This document shows, piece by piece, positions 20,473 to 32,519 of a stretch of DNA of 64,000 nucleotides. Position 1 is the stretch's first letter, and each line of letters begins with the position of its first letter. The DNA comes from Chenopodium formosanum (taxonomy: Eukaryota > Streptophyta > Magnoliopsida > Caryophyllales > Amaranthaceae). Location of the stretch: the NCBI GenBank assembly GCA_024500155.1, contig CM044874.1:47972384-48036383 (forward strand). The letters run 5' to 3'. Both the position numbers and the translations under genes were made by a program. The notes below the pieces were generated by a model. It was not told where the DNA came from. It did not search any database and was given only the letters and a program-made list of their open reading frames with translations.

Positions 20473-23400
20473 ATGGATCGAAGTTGGATATCAACAAAAC
20501 AACCGGGTGACCCAGAATATCGAGCAGGTGTTAGAGAGTTCATTAATTTTGCAGTTACTAATAGTGGAGGTCGTCCCAAGCTACCATGTCCTTGTTATAT
20601 GTGCCACAATTTGCTGCATAAGAGGCCTGACGAAATACTCAATCACTTGAGTAAGTGGGCATTTGATAAAACATATACCAATCGGATTTGGCATGGGGAA
20701 TGTAGGGAAAAACCTCTTGTTAGTAATGTAGAGGGTAGTGGGTGTGAAGGTGATAGAATAAATGAGGCTGATAATTTGGAAGATTTGTTGCATTCAGTGA
20801 AGGATAACTTTGATGATAATCCTACCATGTTTGAGAGCATTTTAAATGACTCTGAAAAGCCTTTGTATGATGGTTGCACTAAGTATACTAGATTGTCTGC
20901 GATAATCAAGTTATACAACTTGAAGGCAGGTCATGGTTGGACTGATACAAGCTTCAGCATGCTACTAGAAGTTGTCAAAGACATGCTTCCAGAAGACAAT
21001 GTCCTTCCATCAGGTACTTATGAGGCAAAAAAGAGTTTAAGCTCTATGGGTTTACCTTACGAGAAAATCCATGCGTGTCCTAACAATTGCATGTTGTATC
21101 GAAATGAAAATGAATCTTTACAGAGCTGCTCAATTTGTAATGCCTCGCGTTATAAGAAAGATGATGGCACAGTCCCAAGTAAGGTATTATGGTATTTTCC
21201 AATAATACCACGGTTTAGGCGGTTGTTCTCAAATGCAGGGGATGCAGAGAAATTAACATGGCATCATTATGGTCGATTAGATGATGGAATGCTTAGACAC
21301 CCCGTCGATTCTCCACAATGGAGGTTTATTGATGGAAAATACCCGGACTTTGCAAAAGAGAAGCGTAATCTAAGGCTTGCATTGTCTACTGATGGGTTCA
21401 ATCCATTTGGGAACTTGAGTAGCACATATAGTACATGGCCCGTTATATTGGCTACTTATAATTTACCCCCTTCGTTGTGCATGAAACCACGATATATGTT
21501 TTTAGCATTGCTAATTTCTGGGCCTAAACAACCTGGCAATGACATTGATGTGTATTTGGAACCTCTCATTGATGATTTGATTATTCTTTGAGAGGATGGT
21601 ATACAGGTGTTTGATGCACATTGTAATGAGAACTTTTTCATGAAAGCAATGTTGTTTAACACCATCCAAGATTTTCCTGCTTACGGTAATCTTTCTGGGT
21701 ATACCGTGAAAGGGAAAGCACCTTGTCCCATAGGCATGGAGGATTGCGTGGGAGAATGGTTGAGCGCATCACGCAAGTATGTGTTCCCTTTACATCGACA
21801 ATATCTTCCATCGAGTCATCCATTTCGTAAAAGGAAAAAGGCCTTCAATGGAAAACAAGATTTTAAAGATCGCCTAAGAGTTCTATCAAGTGAAGAGGTG
21901 TACGAAAAGGTTAAAGATTTTCAAATTACCTATGGGAAAAAACATAGGTCTGCTCTTCCTACGCAAGGCTTTAAGAAGTGTTCATATTTATGGCGCCTAC
22001 CTTATTGGGGATTCCTTTTTGTGAGACATTCGCTTGACGTGATGCATATTGAAAAGAATGTGTGTGATAGTTTAATTGGTACTTTATTGAATATTCATGG
22101 GAAGACTAAAGATGGCACGAAAGCTAGAGATGACTTACAGACCATGGGGATTAGAAGTGAACTCCATGCTGTTGTTAATGACAAAGGTCGAGCATACCTA
22201 CCTCCAGCAGCTTACACATTGTCAAGAAAAGAGAAAATTGAATTTTGTGAGAGCTTGGCTGGAGTAAAAGTGCCAGAGGGTTATTCTTCAAATATTTGCA
22301 ACCTTGTGAATATGGAAAACTTGAAACTTGTGGGCCTTAAATCTCATGATTGCCATGTTCTAATGCAACATCTGTTACCAGTGGCTATTCGTTCAATTTT
22401 GCCTAAAAATGTTCGATTTGCCATAACCAAACTTTGTTTATTTTTTAATGCAATTTATAGCAAGGTCTTTGATCCGAAAGAGTTGACTGCATTAAAAGAT
22501 GGAATCGTTGTAACTTTGTGCCAATTAGAAATGTACTTTCCACCATCATTTTTTGATGTCATGATTCATTTACCAGTTCACTTGGTAAGAGAGGTGCGAT
22601 TTTGTGGGCCTGTGTACTTGAGAAATCATTGGCCTTTTGAAAGGCAAATGAAAACATATGGCGGTTATGTCAAGAACCCTTTTCACCCAGAAGGTTATAT
22701 CGCTGAACGAATTTTTTATGAAGAAGTTCTTGCATATACTAGTGAATTTATATCAAATTCAATGAATATAGGGCTTTCTGTTTCTCGACATATGGGAAGA
22801 ATGGGTGGTCAGGGGACCCTAGGGCGCAAACAACTTGACATGTCGTATGACGATTGGCATAAGGCCCATTCGTATATTCTTCACAATGAGGATGAGGTGA
22901 TGCCATATATTCAAAAACACATGAGAGACTTGAGGAAACACAATAGAAGGGAAAATGAGAAATCAATAGCTGATGAACACAATAGATCGCTCATTAGGTG
23001 GTTCAAAGATCAAGTTTTCAGGGAGCTTCAGGATTCTCCAAGTTCTATTTCTGATCGACTTAAGAGTTTGGCATATGGACCTAATTTCAACGCTACTTAC
23101 TATTCAGGTTATGTTATCAATGGTTTCACATTTTACACAAGGTTGCAAGATGAAAATTGTACAATGCAAAATAGTGGGGTTACTTTAGAGGCTGAAGCTA
23201 TTCATTTTGCTAGTGCAAAAGACAAGCATCCCGTTTCTGGCACAATGCGCTACTATGGATTTATTGAAGAGATTTGTGAGTTGCATTACTCTAACTTTTC
23301 AATTCCAGTTTTCAAATGTCAATGGGTTGATAATAACAACGGGGTTGATCACAGTAGCCTTGGAATGACTTTTGTTAATCTTAATAAGATTGGTCACAAG

Positions 23401-23694
23401 AAAGATCCTTTCATTATATCTAGTCAAGCTAAACAAGTGTTTTATATGACCGATCCATCAAATAAGAGAATGTCAGCTGTTATTACACCGAGACCGCGAC
23501 ATGTCATAGATGATTGGGGCGATGATAGTGTTTTGGAAGGTAGTTCGTTGTTGGAAAAGGGACTAGTTGATGATGATGTAGCTGATGATTCTTCGATCTA
23601 CGCAAGAGATGACCACAATGAAGGTTTGTGGGAAGATAATGTTAACAATAATAAAGTAAAGCGAAAGAGAAAGCGTAGTCATAAAAACTCTTAA
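20473..23694 (+). pseudogene. CACTA TNPD-like transposase, one internal stop
   Basis: A single frame of about 1,074 codons, broken only by TGA at 21589-21591. Relatives have tryptophan there (LW-EDG), so TGG to TGA is the likely lesion. Domains in order: N-terminal transposase-associated domain (residues 1-80, MDRSWISTKQPGDPEYRAGV, with CPCYMCHN); Transposase_21 core (about 210-560) with ALSTDGFNPFG, which holds a predicted catalytic Asp, and HSLDVMHIEKNVCDSL; DUF4218 (about 620-740, PVHLVREVRFCGPVYLRNHW); DUF4216 (about 870-1020). It cuts at the CACTA ends. The frame is otherwise intact and the C-terminus ends in a basic KRKRKRSHK stretch, probably a nuclear signal. Confidence 0.93.
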
Positions 23695-25307
23695 GGTGAA
23701 TTTTGCTTTTAGATATCTACTTTTATTACAAAAAAGAACGTTTCCTCTTGAATACTAATAACTTAGAATTTAGTAGGGTTATGCATGATTTGTCAGATCA
23801 TATACTCTTACATACCATACTAGCTATCTTTTACTCAAAGTAATTTAATGATAGGTTGTATTCTTTTATATAACTAACAAAGTGAATTTAACTTGTCGAA
23901 TTTATGTAGGTACATGGCCAGAAAGAATAAGAAAGTACAACCGAATGATGATTTTGAAGGGTCAAGTTGTGAGGAGAGAGGTCGTACTGTACTTAAGAAG
24001 GTGGGGAAGACTATCCATGCTGGCACCCAAATCCCATTGCAATGGCATCCAAGTAAAAGAATTCCCACAGGTGAACACAAGACTCATTTTTCCACCTACA
24101 TCGGTGTAATGGCACGTGAAAGAATAAGCATTTCCTACAAAGATTGGCATGAAGTTCCAACAGGAGTGTTAGATGAAGTTTATGGATTTATATCGGTAAG
24201 ATATACTAATCTTGTATTTGAATGGCAAAATCTTTTAATATTTAAGTTTTTTTTTTTTTTTTTTTTTTTTGGTGTGTGTGTACTAACTTATAAATTGGTT
24301 TTGAATGAAAATAGAAGGGGTTTTATGTTCCTGAGAATCGCAAAGGTTATGTACTATCACGAGCATCGATTCGATGGAAAGCTTTCAAGACTAGATTAAG
24401 AACCAAGTGGTTGTATAAAAAAGATAAAACACTTCGTCAAAAGCCACCACACAAGTATCCTTTTATACATGAATCGGATTGGGATACCTTTTTTCAAATC
24501 TGCACTTCTGATGAATTCAAGGTATACTTTGATTTATCGTATCATTTAAACAATAATGTGAATATATGTACTTGTATACTGTTTTATCAATTGACTTTGA
24601 ACTATAAAAATATGTAGGAATTGAGTGAAAAGAATCGTGAAAAAGCAAAGAAGAAGTCCTCAAGTTATCGTGGTGGTAGACTTGGGTACCAATATTTTAA
24701 AGAGGAGATTGTAAGTGTTAATTACATGATGTTCACTTACTTTGATTTTTAACAATTTTAATAGTATTAACTAAATATTCAATTTTGTTTTCTGTACTAT
24801 TAGGAAAAAGAACTTGAAAAGCAAGGAGTCCATGTGTCACAAGTGCCGTGATGAGTGACATTTATGTCACTCTTAGGGAGTAGTTTTAGAGTCATTTTCG
24901 TGTTTATTTTATCTTATTTTCCTTTCTTTCTCTTTAATAAAGTTTCTAGTTTATTTTAGTAATTTTGTCGTGTTTTAATTCTTTTCGTAGTTTTTAGTTT
25001 ATTTTCGTATTTTATTTGCTTTTGATTTGTTATATTTCGTTCTTTATTTTGATGAGTGGCATTTATGCCACTCTTTTATCCTTTTTCTCTAAGGATTCTC
25101 CCCTCGTTTGCACTTGTTTGGCCCTCTTTCTAAGCATTTTTACTTAGCTTTGCTTTCTCTTTTCTTTCTCCTTTATCCTCCCTTTTCTTAGTCTTCCCGC
25201 TTTGTTCTTATTGTGCTTTCCATGCTTATGCTTTGTAGGAACCTTCGAGATTTTCAAGAGGAGGAAGCTAAGCTCAAAGGAAGCTAGAGGAAGCATGATT
25301 CAGAAGA

Positions 25308-25540
25308 GGTTCGGCCGAACCTCCTGATGGTGTGGCCGAACCAAAGTGTGGCCGAACCTGCTCAGTGGTTCGGCCGAACTTCGAGGCAGGGGCAAGATGA
25401 AAATTGGCAGTTTTGCAGGAGTGGCCGAACCACAGGAGTTCGACCAGACCAGGATCAGGGAGGTTCGACCGAACCTACCCATGGTTCGGCCGAACCTACC
25501 CTGTAGTCCGGCCGAACCTTCCCATTTGTTCGGTCGGACC
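25308..25540. repeat. Palindrome cluster upstream of TATA, family C
   Basis: Three perfect or nearly perfect GGTTCGGCCGAACC palindromes (25308, 25367, 25483) plus about six degenerate or half copies (TGTGGCCGAACC, GGTTCGACCGAACC, GTCCGGCCGAACC, TTCGGTCGGACC). The cluster ends 31 bp before the TATA box. The second LTR carries the same array at 30748-30980. Confidence 0.93.
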
Positions 25541-25570
25541 TCTCCTTTTCTCAGCTGACTCTGTACGGAC

Positions 25571-25578
25571 TATATAAG
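25571..25578 (+). promoter_or_regulatory. TATA box of family C LTR
   Basis: GACTATATAAGTCCC. The duplicate in the 3' LTR is at 31011-31018. It is well placed after the palindromes and before the leader. Confidence 0.85.
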
Positions 25579-26541
25579 TCCCTTTTTTAGAACGTTTTGG
25601 GAGAATTCAATAACTATCTATTCAACTCTCTAATTAGTTTGAGGAGAGCTTCTCTCTAATTAGTTTTAAGTTAGGTTAGGATTAATCTTCTTTGGTAGAG
25701 AGAGAAAGTGAGGTTTTCTTCATTAATGAACTTGGATTTTGAAGAAGGAGCTTGTTCAATCCTTTGTAGACCTTCATCTTCAATTAATGAGCAATTTCTT
25801 ACTCTCTCTCCTCTATTTTTATTTGTTTATTTTGATTATTATTTTAGTTGTTGGTATTGCTTGTTGATCATGTTGATTCTTGATTATTTGTTGATTAATC
25901 TTGTTATTATCATGATTAGTGAGTAATTTCCCCATTAAGGGGATGGTTGTGGTGTAGTTGGACCTTGAGCATGTTCTAGGGTTTAGAATTGATTTATTTG
26001 TGATTAAAGTCTTTATATGCTTGATATTCTTTAATCTTCTTGCAAGTGCACATTGTTGGTTGATTAAAGGTGAATCTTTGCTAACAAGAAACGGAAGTTG
26101 ACTTAGTTAAGGTTCATTACTATCGATTGTTATTTAATAGTACCTCCTAGTATATGGTTCTAATGTGGAAACATAGAGGCTATGTTAGGAGAAGCCAATT
26201 GACCCCGGAAGGCGGCTAGATTGGATTCTTAATTTCGATATTCGAGCATGTTTAGTTCATAATTAATTCAATTTCTATGCCTTTGTTTATGTTCAAGTGA
26301 ATGCTATACCTAAACCATTTCCCTTAATGTTTTATTTCTTGTTTTAGCATTTTTAGACTTTAGTTTATTTATCCCCTATTCCGGACTAGCTTAATTGTTG
26401 ATAACATTTGGTGGTGTTTACCGTTCTCTATGGTTCGACCCCTATGCTTGCCTTATACTCGTATTAGTTTTGTTTAGGTTGTATAAATTGTATTTGATCT
26501 AGGGATAGACAATTGACGACGCGTTTATTCCCCTGTCAAAT

Positions 26542-26559
26542 TGGCGCCGTTGCCGGGGA
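26542..26559 (+). promoter_or_regulatory. Primer-binding site, tRNA-Asp type
   Basis: TGGCGCCGTTGCCGGGGA starts three bases after the LTR and is complementary to the 3' end of plant tRNA-Asp. This is the site used by Athila-type elements. It differs from the site in families A and B. Confidence 0.9.
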
Positions 26560-26657
26560 ACGGCTTCCATTACCGTCATGTTATCTTATTGAGACTAGTC
26601 CATTGTTTATATTTTCTTTTGATTTGTTTTTGTCCTCTTTGTTTTGTTTGAGAAAAA

Positions 26658-28082
26658 ATGGCTTATATTTCTATTCCTCAATTTGATAATGAACCGTTTT
26701 GGGTGTATTTCAATAGACTTGAGGATTTCCTAGATGGTGTTAAAGGTTTAACCAAGGGTGATTATTGTGAAATCATCAATTTGGGATTAAATGAGAATTT
26801 TAGAGGAGTAGTTGATAATATGTTAAATGGTAAATTTCAAGACATGTCTTCGGATGAAGCTTGGGATTTCTATTCATGGTTAGCTAGGGATAATTATGAT
26901 TGGGAGAGGGCCAATCTTGAGACTTATGTTCGGGATTCTCATGCTTTTAATGTTGATGCTAATTGTCATGATTTGTCTAATATGAATTTCCATGATGTGC
27001 TTGATGCTCCCCATAGTGACCATGAAATGCATGATTTCAACTCCCCTCCCTCTATAGCTCAATGTAATGAGGTACATTCTAATGATGATGAAGTGCATGT
27101 TCTTTCTCATTTTGCATTCGATTTTTGCATGAATTCTAAAGGTGTGCCCCATAGTCCCAAAGATGATTCCAATGAGCAAGCTTTTGACTCGTCTATCCAT
27201 GATGATTTGGACTCATTTGAGATTATGACCCAAATATTTCTTGAGTTTCAAACGGTAGCCCATAACCTTATGAGCGAGTTCATTGATAAGGCTTCATTAG
27301 AAAGAGATGAGTTTGAGAGAAATTTGCCCCCATTCACTCTTGATTTTGAGATAGTAGAAGGAAAGGATGTTTATTGTGTTGAAAAGGAGGATAAGGTTGA
27401 TTACTTTGGAGTTTTTGAGCTTGAGGGAGATGTAGAACATGAGGGTTCTTCATTTGAGGATTCCATGATTGATTTTCATTCCCTCATTAGTGATGTGAGA
27501 TCTTGTGATGAGGGATTAGCTACCCCTTTTTGCCTTTCTCATACACCTTTTTCCCAAAGGTTTAACCATATCTCCTACTATCCTATGTTCCTCCCTTCTT
27601 TTCTCAAAGAACCTCTTAGGGATCCTCTTCCTTTTCAAGCTTCCAAAGCCCCTAACCCTTTCATTGTTGATGAGGAAAAGAGTTATAATGCCAACCAAAA
27701 AGATTTTTGTGAAGATTTTTCTTTTTCTTCTTCTACTTTTTCTTCTTATTTTCTTGATTTTTCTTTTGATTCTTTTACTTTTTCTTTTCTCCCTTCTCTC
27801 AAGCATAAAGTCTCCATGTACTTTATGTTTGCTTGTCATATGAGCATCGCGTATGCTCTATTTCTTGATATGTTTGCCGGTGCATATGACAAGTTATTGC
27901 GTTCTTTGTCGGGTTATTTACTAGATTGGTCATGCTTGGACGTTAAGCAAGCCTTTGCGGGAAGTAACCCGTGTTTTATTGCTTTCTTTTTCTTTCTTTT
28001 GTGTTTCTCATTTTTGTTTACTCTCTTGTCTATGTGTATAGGTACTCGATGCTTATACTCATGTGCAAAGATTTTGGATTGA
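26658..28082 (+). CDS. Gag-like ORF of family C element
   Basis: An open frame of 474 codons, the only long ORF in the element. Residues 1-90 resemble the N-terminal half of plant Athila-type gag (PQFDNEPFWVYFNRLEDF ... GKFQDMSSDEAWDFYSWLA). The middle (about 95-300) is acidic and low in similarity to anything I recognise. Residues 360-385 are a Ser/Phe-rich tract from TTCT repeats. Near the end, YDKLLRSLSGYLLDW is followed by a strongly hydrophobic segment (about 430-460). No zinc knuckle, protease or polymerase motif is present. It may help package the RNA in trans, but this is inference. The ATG lies 98 bp after the primer site, and the frame matches the gag start. Confidence 0.7.
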   Translation: MAYISIPQFDNEPFWVYFNRLEDFLDGVKGLTKGDYCEIINLGLNENFRGVVDNMLNGKFQDMSSDEAWDFYSWLARDNYDWERANLETYVRDSHAFNVDANCHDLSNMNFHDVLDAPHSDHEMHDFNSPPSIAQCNEVHSNDDEVHVLSHFAFDFCMNSKGVPHSPKDDSNEQAFDSSIHDDLDSFEIMTQIFLEFQTVAHNLMSEFIDKASLERDEFERNLPPFTLDFEIVEGKDVYCVEKEDKVDYFGVFELEGDVEHEGSSFEDSMIDFHSLISDVRSCDEGLATPFCLSHTPFSQRFNHISYYPMFLPSFLKEPLRDPLPFQASKAPNPFIVDEEKSYNANQKDFCEDFSFSSSTFSSYFLDFSFDSFTFSFLPSLKHKVSMYFMFACHMSIAYALFLDMFAGAYDKLLRSLSGYLLDWSCLDVKQAFAGSNPCFIAFFFFLLCFSFLFTLLSMCIGTRCLYSCAKILD

Positions 28083-30248
28083 GCTCCTTGAGAAGAAGCA
28101 CACCAATGATTGCTTGCATTTGGAAAAGCAACAAAGACGAGGAATTAGATGAAATTGTGGACAATGTGCTCAATTGCGGGTTTCAACACCCACCTCACAT
28201 TTGGTTTACTCTTTCCTTATTCCCTCATCTTGGATTTGCTTTCTTAATTGCATTTGGATTGTATGATTATGAATTGTTGTGTGAATTTGTTTTCTTCCTT
28301 CCCCTCCCACCCACCCTTTGTGCCTTTATTTTGAGCATTGAGGACAATGCTCCATTCTAGCTTGGGGGAGTAGCTATTCGCTAGCTTTGGGGGGTTATTT
28401 ATATCTCTTGGTGGTTTCTTAATCCATAGTCTCATGATTTCTTGATTTATTTCTCTCATACTTGCCAAAGTCTATTATTGAGATTGGTTTTCTATGTTTG
28501 GATGGCCATGAGCGCCTTATTGAGTTGACTTTTGGTATATGTAGTTTTGATTGATCATGCTTTCATATTGCACTATTGTATATGCATTCTTGAGTATTGT
28601 TGATTTTGTGAATTTTTGTGTGTATAGTGTCTTTCCGTGGCATTCAAGGCAAGTTTCAAAATGTTTTGTTTTAAACTTGGACATAATTGGGCTTTAGCAC
28701 CTAGAATACCCTCTTTGCTAGTTGTTAGAGGTTTTCATGCACTTGAATGTCGAGGTTGGTTCACACATATAACATTGCCAAGGTAGTAGAACTTAAGGGC
28801 TATTAGACCTTAGCTCACTTGGTTTGTGGTAAGATGGTTGTCGCTCTCTAGCTAGTTGAAGCTTTAAAGGTGATTTTTGCTACTCCACTACCGTCATTTT
28901 TGTGAGGATGTGTTTATTTTGTTCTAGCCTTCTACATTTCTTGCATGTGTGGCGTTTGGATCCTTGGCATTGCTAGCTTATATCGAGAATTTGGCTTAAT
29001 CTACCCAAGATCGAGACCGAACCAACTTAGGGGAAGACGAAGGCAATTAGGATTTTTGTTTTGTTTTATTATTTTCTTTTCTTTTATTTTTCTTTTGCAT
29101 TTGCTCATTTAGTAACCCAATTTGAGCCATTGTCCCTTCTTTGGCATAACCACATTACAAACCAATGGACCTTTGCTTTATTTTCACCTTTATTAGTTCT
29201 TGTGAAGCATTCTTGGGACTTGATTTGTATTTTTGGTTAATGAAAGTGAGAAAAAAGAATGAAAAAGAAGTGAAAAAACTCAAATTTTGGTACTTGAGAT
29301 TATTTTTGTTATGTTGAATGGTTTGAGTAAATTAAAAGAAAATAAAGGAAATGAAAGAAAAAGCCGCTCAAAGTTAAAAGAGGCGAGAGCAAAGAATAAA
29401 AAGAAATGAAAAAAAAAAAGGAAGAAAATATCGAGAAAATACAAAAATATTTGTTGTTTGGTTGAAAAAGAATAAGCTTGGGGGAAGAGTTGCTAGAATT
29501 TTTGACTTGAAAGTTGGTAGTTTATTGAGTTTGAATTGAGGAATGATCAACCTTGCTTCACTTCTAAGTTTACCACCAATTTTCAAAATTTATTTCCACA
29601 CCCTTTACCCTAGCCTAAACGTTTCAACCCTTTTAAGACCTTTTGACCTTAGTGAGGTTTAGTTACTACCGATGGAGGGTAATCAAGCCAAGCCTATTGA
29701 GCGAGCTATCAATGCCAAGATGTCGGGTAGCCTAAATGTTTTTCATTGATTATTTCTTCCGATTCCTTCGAGGAATCTCGAGATATCACCTTAAAAGTGG
29801 ATGCAAAACTAGTGAGGATGCGGGAGTTTGGTTGGAGATAAGGAGGAGTGTAAGTCCCTCTAAGTTCTCTACCCTTTTCATGCTTTATGTGTGTACCAAC
29901 CTTAACTATTCTTTTGCTTGGCTACCTTTAATGTCTAGAAAGGTTTGTATTCTTGTGCATTTGGCCCATTGTTTGTGTTTGGTTTGAAATATCAAAACTC
30001 GAGTTTTCTTGATTTCACCTTTGCCTTGAATGTTATGTTTTGTCAAGAGTTGTGGGGTAAGCTCTTAGGAAACCCTCACGAGAGCTTACTCGTCCTCTTT
30101 GGCGACATAGGGGTTTAAAGGGCTTGATGCATACGCTAAATGCATCCGTGATTCCTACGACAGTGAGTTAATGTACATTCTTTCTCTTTGTTTCTATTTT
30201 GTTTCTTTTGCTTTAAAAAAAATTCCATCTTGTTCTCTTTTGCCTTAG
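28083..30248 (+). other. Noncoding 3' half of family C element
   Basis: About 2.2 kb with no convincing gene where pol would be expected. Two internal AGCTTGGGGGA-type strings (28361, 29474) resemble the real polypurine tract, suggesting past rearrangement or older 3' ends. An A-rich tract with GAAAAAG repeats lies at 29250-29480. Confidence 0.6.
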
Positions 30249-30270
30249 CTTTGCTCGAGGACGAGCAAAG
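30249..30270 (+). promoter_or_regulatory. Perfect hairpin just before the polypurine tract
   Basis: Arms CTTTGCTCG and CGAGCAAAG with loop AGGA. A hairpin of this kind next to the polypurine tract is a recurrent feature of plant Athila-like elements as I know them. The role is unknown, possibly in packaging or plus-strand priming. Confidence 0.8.
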
Positions 30271-30275
30271 GTTTA

Positions 30276-30288
30276 GCTTGGGGGAATT
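30276..30288 (+). promoter_or_regulatory. Polypurine tract of family C element
   Basis: GCTTGGGGGAATT immediately before the 3' LTR start at 30289. Confidence 0.8.
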
Positions 30289-31978
30289 TGATGAGTGACA
30301 TTTATGTCACTCTTAGGGAGTAGTTTTAGAGTCATTTTCGTGTTTATTTTATCTTATTTTCCTTTCTTTCTCTTTAATAAAGTTTCTAGTTTATTTTAGT
30401 AATTTTGTCGTGTTTTAATTCTTTTCGTAGTTTTTAGTTTATTTTCGTATTTTATTTGCTTTTGATTTGTTATATTTCGTTCTTTATTTTGATGAGTGGC
30501 ATTTATGCCACTCTTTTATCCTTTTTCTCTAAGGATTCTCCCCTCGTTTGCACTTGTTTGGCCCTCTTTCTAAGCATTTTTACTTAGCTTTGCTTTCTCT
30601 TTTCTTTCTCCTTTATCCTCCCTTTTCTTAGTCTTCCCGCTTTGTTCTTATTGTGCTTTCCATGCTTATGCTTTGTAGGAACCTTCGAGATTTTCAAGAG
30701 GAGGAAGCTAAGCTCAAAGGAAGCTAGAGGAAGCATGATTCAGAAGAGGTTCGGCCGAACCTCCTGATGGTGTGGCCGAACCAAAGTGTGGCCGAACCTG
30801 CTCAGTGGTTCGGCCGAACTTCGAGGCAGGGGCAAGATGAAAATTGGCAGTTTTGCAGGAGTGGCCGAACCACAGGAGTTCGACCAGACCAGGATCAGGG
30901 AGGTTCGACCGAACCTACCCATGGTTCGGCCGAACCTACCCTGTAGTCCGGCCGAACCTTCCCATTTGTTCGGTCGGACCTCTCCTTTTCTCAGCTGACT
31001 CTGTACGGACTATATAAGTCCCTTTTTTAGAACGTTTTGGGAGAATTCAATAACTATCTATTCAACTCTCTAATTAGTTTGAGGAGAGCTTCTCTCTAAT
31101 TAGTTTTAAGTTAGGTTAGGATTAATCTTCTTTGGTAGAGAGAGAAAGTGAGGTTTTCTTCATTAATGAACTTGGATTTTGAAGAAGGAGCTTGTTCAAT
31201 CCTTTGTAGACCTTCATCTTCAATTAATGAGCAATTTCTTACTCTCTCTCCTCTATTTTTATTTGTTTATTTTGATTATTATTTTAGTTGTTGGTATTGC
31301 TTGTTGATCATGTTGATTCTTGATTATTTGTTGATTAATCTTGTTATTATCATGATTAGTGAGTAATTTCCCCATTAAGGGGATGGTTGTGGTGTAGTTG
31401 GACCTTGAGCATGTTCTAGGGTTTAGAATTGATTTATTTGTGATTAAAGTCTTTATATGCTTGATATTCTTTAATCTTCTTGCAAGTGCACATTGTTGGT
31501 TGATTAAAGGTGAATCTTTGCTAACAAGAAACGGAAGTTGACTTAGTTAAGGTTCATTACTATCGATTGTTATTTAATAGTACCTCCTAGTATATGGTTC
31601 TAATGTGGAAACATAGAGGCTATGTTAGGAGAAGCCAATTGACCCCGGAAGGCGGCTAGATTGGATTCTTAATTTCGATATTCGAGCATGTTTAGTTCAT
31701 AATTAATTCAATTTCTATGCCTTTGTTTATGTTCAAGTGAATGCTATACCTAAACCATTTCCCTTAATGTTTTATTTCTTGTTTTAGCATTTTTAGACTT
31801 TAGTTTATTTATCCCCTATTCCGGACTAGCTTAATTGTTGATAACATTTGGTGGTGTTTACCGTTCTCTGTGGTTCGACCCCTATGCTTGCCTTATACTC
31901 GTATTAGGTTTGTTTAGGTTGTATAAATTGTATTTGATCTAGGGATAGACAATTGACGACGCGTATATTCCCCTGTCA
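30289..31978 (+). repeat. Family C 3' LTR
   Basis: Near-identical copy of 24849-26538. The differences seen are CTATGG/CTGTGG, TTAGTTTTG/TTAGGTTTG and GCGTTTATT/GCGTATATT. They indicate recent insertion. Confidence 0.95.
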
Positions 31979-32519
31979 TGTCGCGGCATCTAACATGGAT
32001 TAAAGCTCATTCTCATGTCAAAGATGGAGTTATAACATTTGATAATCTTGCTGATAAAGAAATCCATGATGCAATAGTGAGAGAGTATCTTTAATCTTCG
32101 TAAATGTTTTACTTTTCAAGCATTTAAAAATTTTCTTTTCATAATAATAATGTATGCAATTGATTTATATTAAACTTGATCTTTTGTATGTTTCTCATAT
32201 AGCTTTAGAGGGTCAAGTTCAAAGAGGTGAATTCATTGTTAAGGGTCGAGATGATATCTTAGCCAAAGCAATGCATAAGTGTGAGCATGGTGGTTCAGTG
32301 AGAGCTGTTGGTTCAGGCATTACGGTGAAGGATTATTTTGGTTATAACAAACCTGCTCCACCCAGCCAATTACATGCTGAAATAGGCATGATGAAATCAA
32401 AACTTGTATCCATGGATAAAAGACAATTTTATGATGTCCTTCTTGATGTCATGTTGAAGCCAAGAGCAAATAAAATCTTTCATGGCAGTTGGAGCTCAAC
32501 AGGTTGGTGTAGGTGGATT

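Larger units (their letters stand above)
24849..26538 (+). repeat. Family C 5' LTR
   Basis: TGATGAGTGACATTTATGTC ... TATTCCCCTGTCA. The U3 has an inverted motif GTGACATTTATGTCAC at the very start and a diverged second copy (GAGTGGCATTTATGCCACTC, about 25053-25072). Then come the palindrome cluster, a TATA box and about 960 bp of R/U5. Frames of 60-72 residues inside occur in both LTRs and are noncoding. Confidence 0.95.
24849..31978 (+). mobile_element. Family C LTR retrotransposon, young, non-autonomous (7.1 kb)
   Basis: Direct LTRs of 1,690 bp (24849-26538 and 30289-31978). By eye I find only three differences between them, all near the 3' end. Flanks are TGCCG (24844-24848) and TGTCG (31979-31983), a 5-bp target duplication with one C/T change. 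A primer site (26542-26559), one gag-like ORF and a polypurine tract are present. There is no protease, reverse transcriptase or integrase, so it resembles a large retrotransposon derivative moved in trans, probably by an Athila/Tat-type partner. It interrupts a coding exon of the CACTA second gene. Confidence 0.95.

Noticed and set aside
25300..25926. Small frames of 60-72 residues in the family C LTR
   Set aside because: Identical in both LTRs simply because the LTRs are identical; they run through the palindrome array and the leader.
26880..27839. Minus-strand frames of about 106 residues
   Set aside because: Shadows of the gag-like ORF on plus.
28361..28380. AGCTTGGGGGA strings at 28361 and 29474 as alternative polypurine tracts
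   Set aside because: Neither is followed by an LTR start; only the copy at 30276 is.
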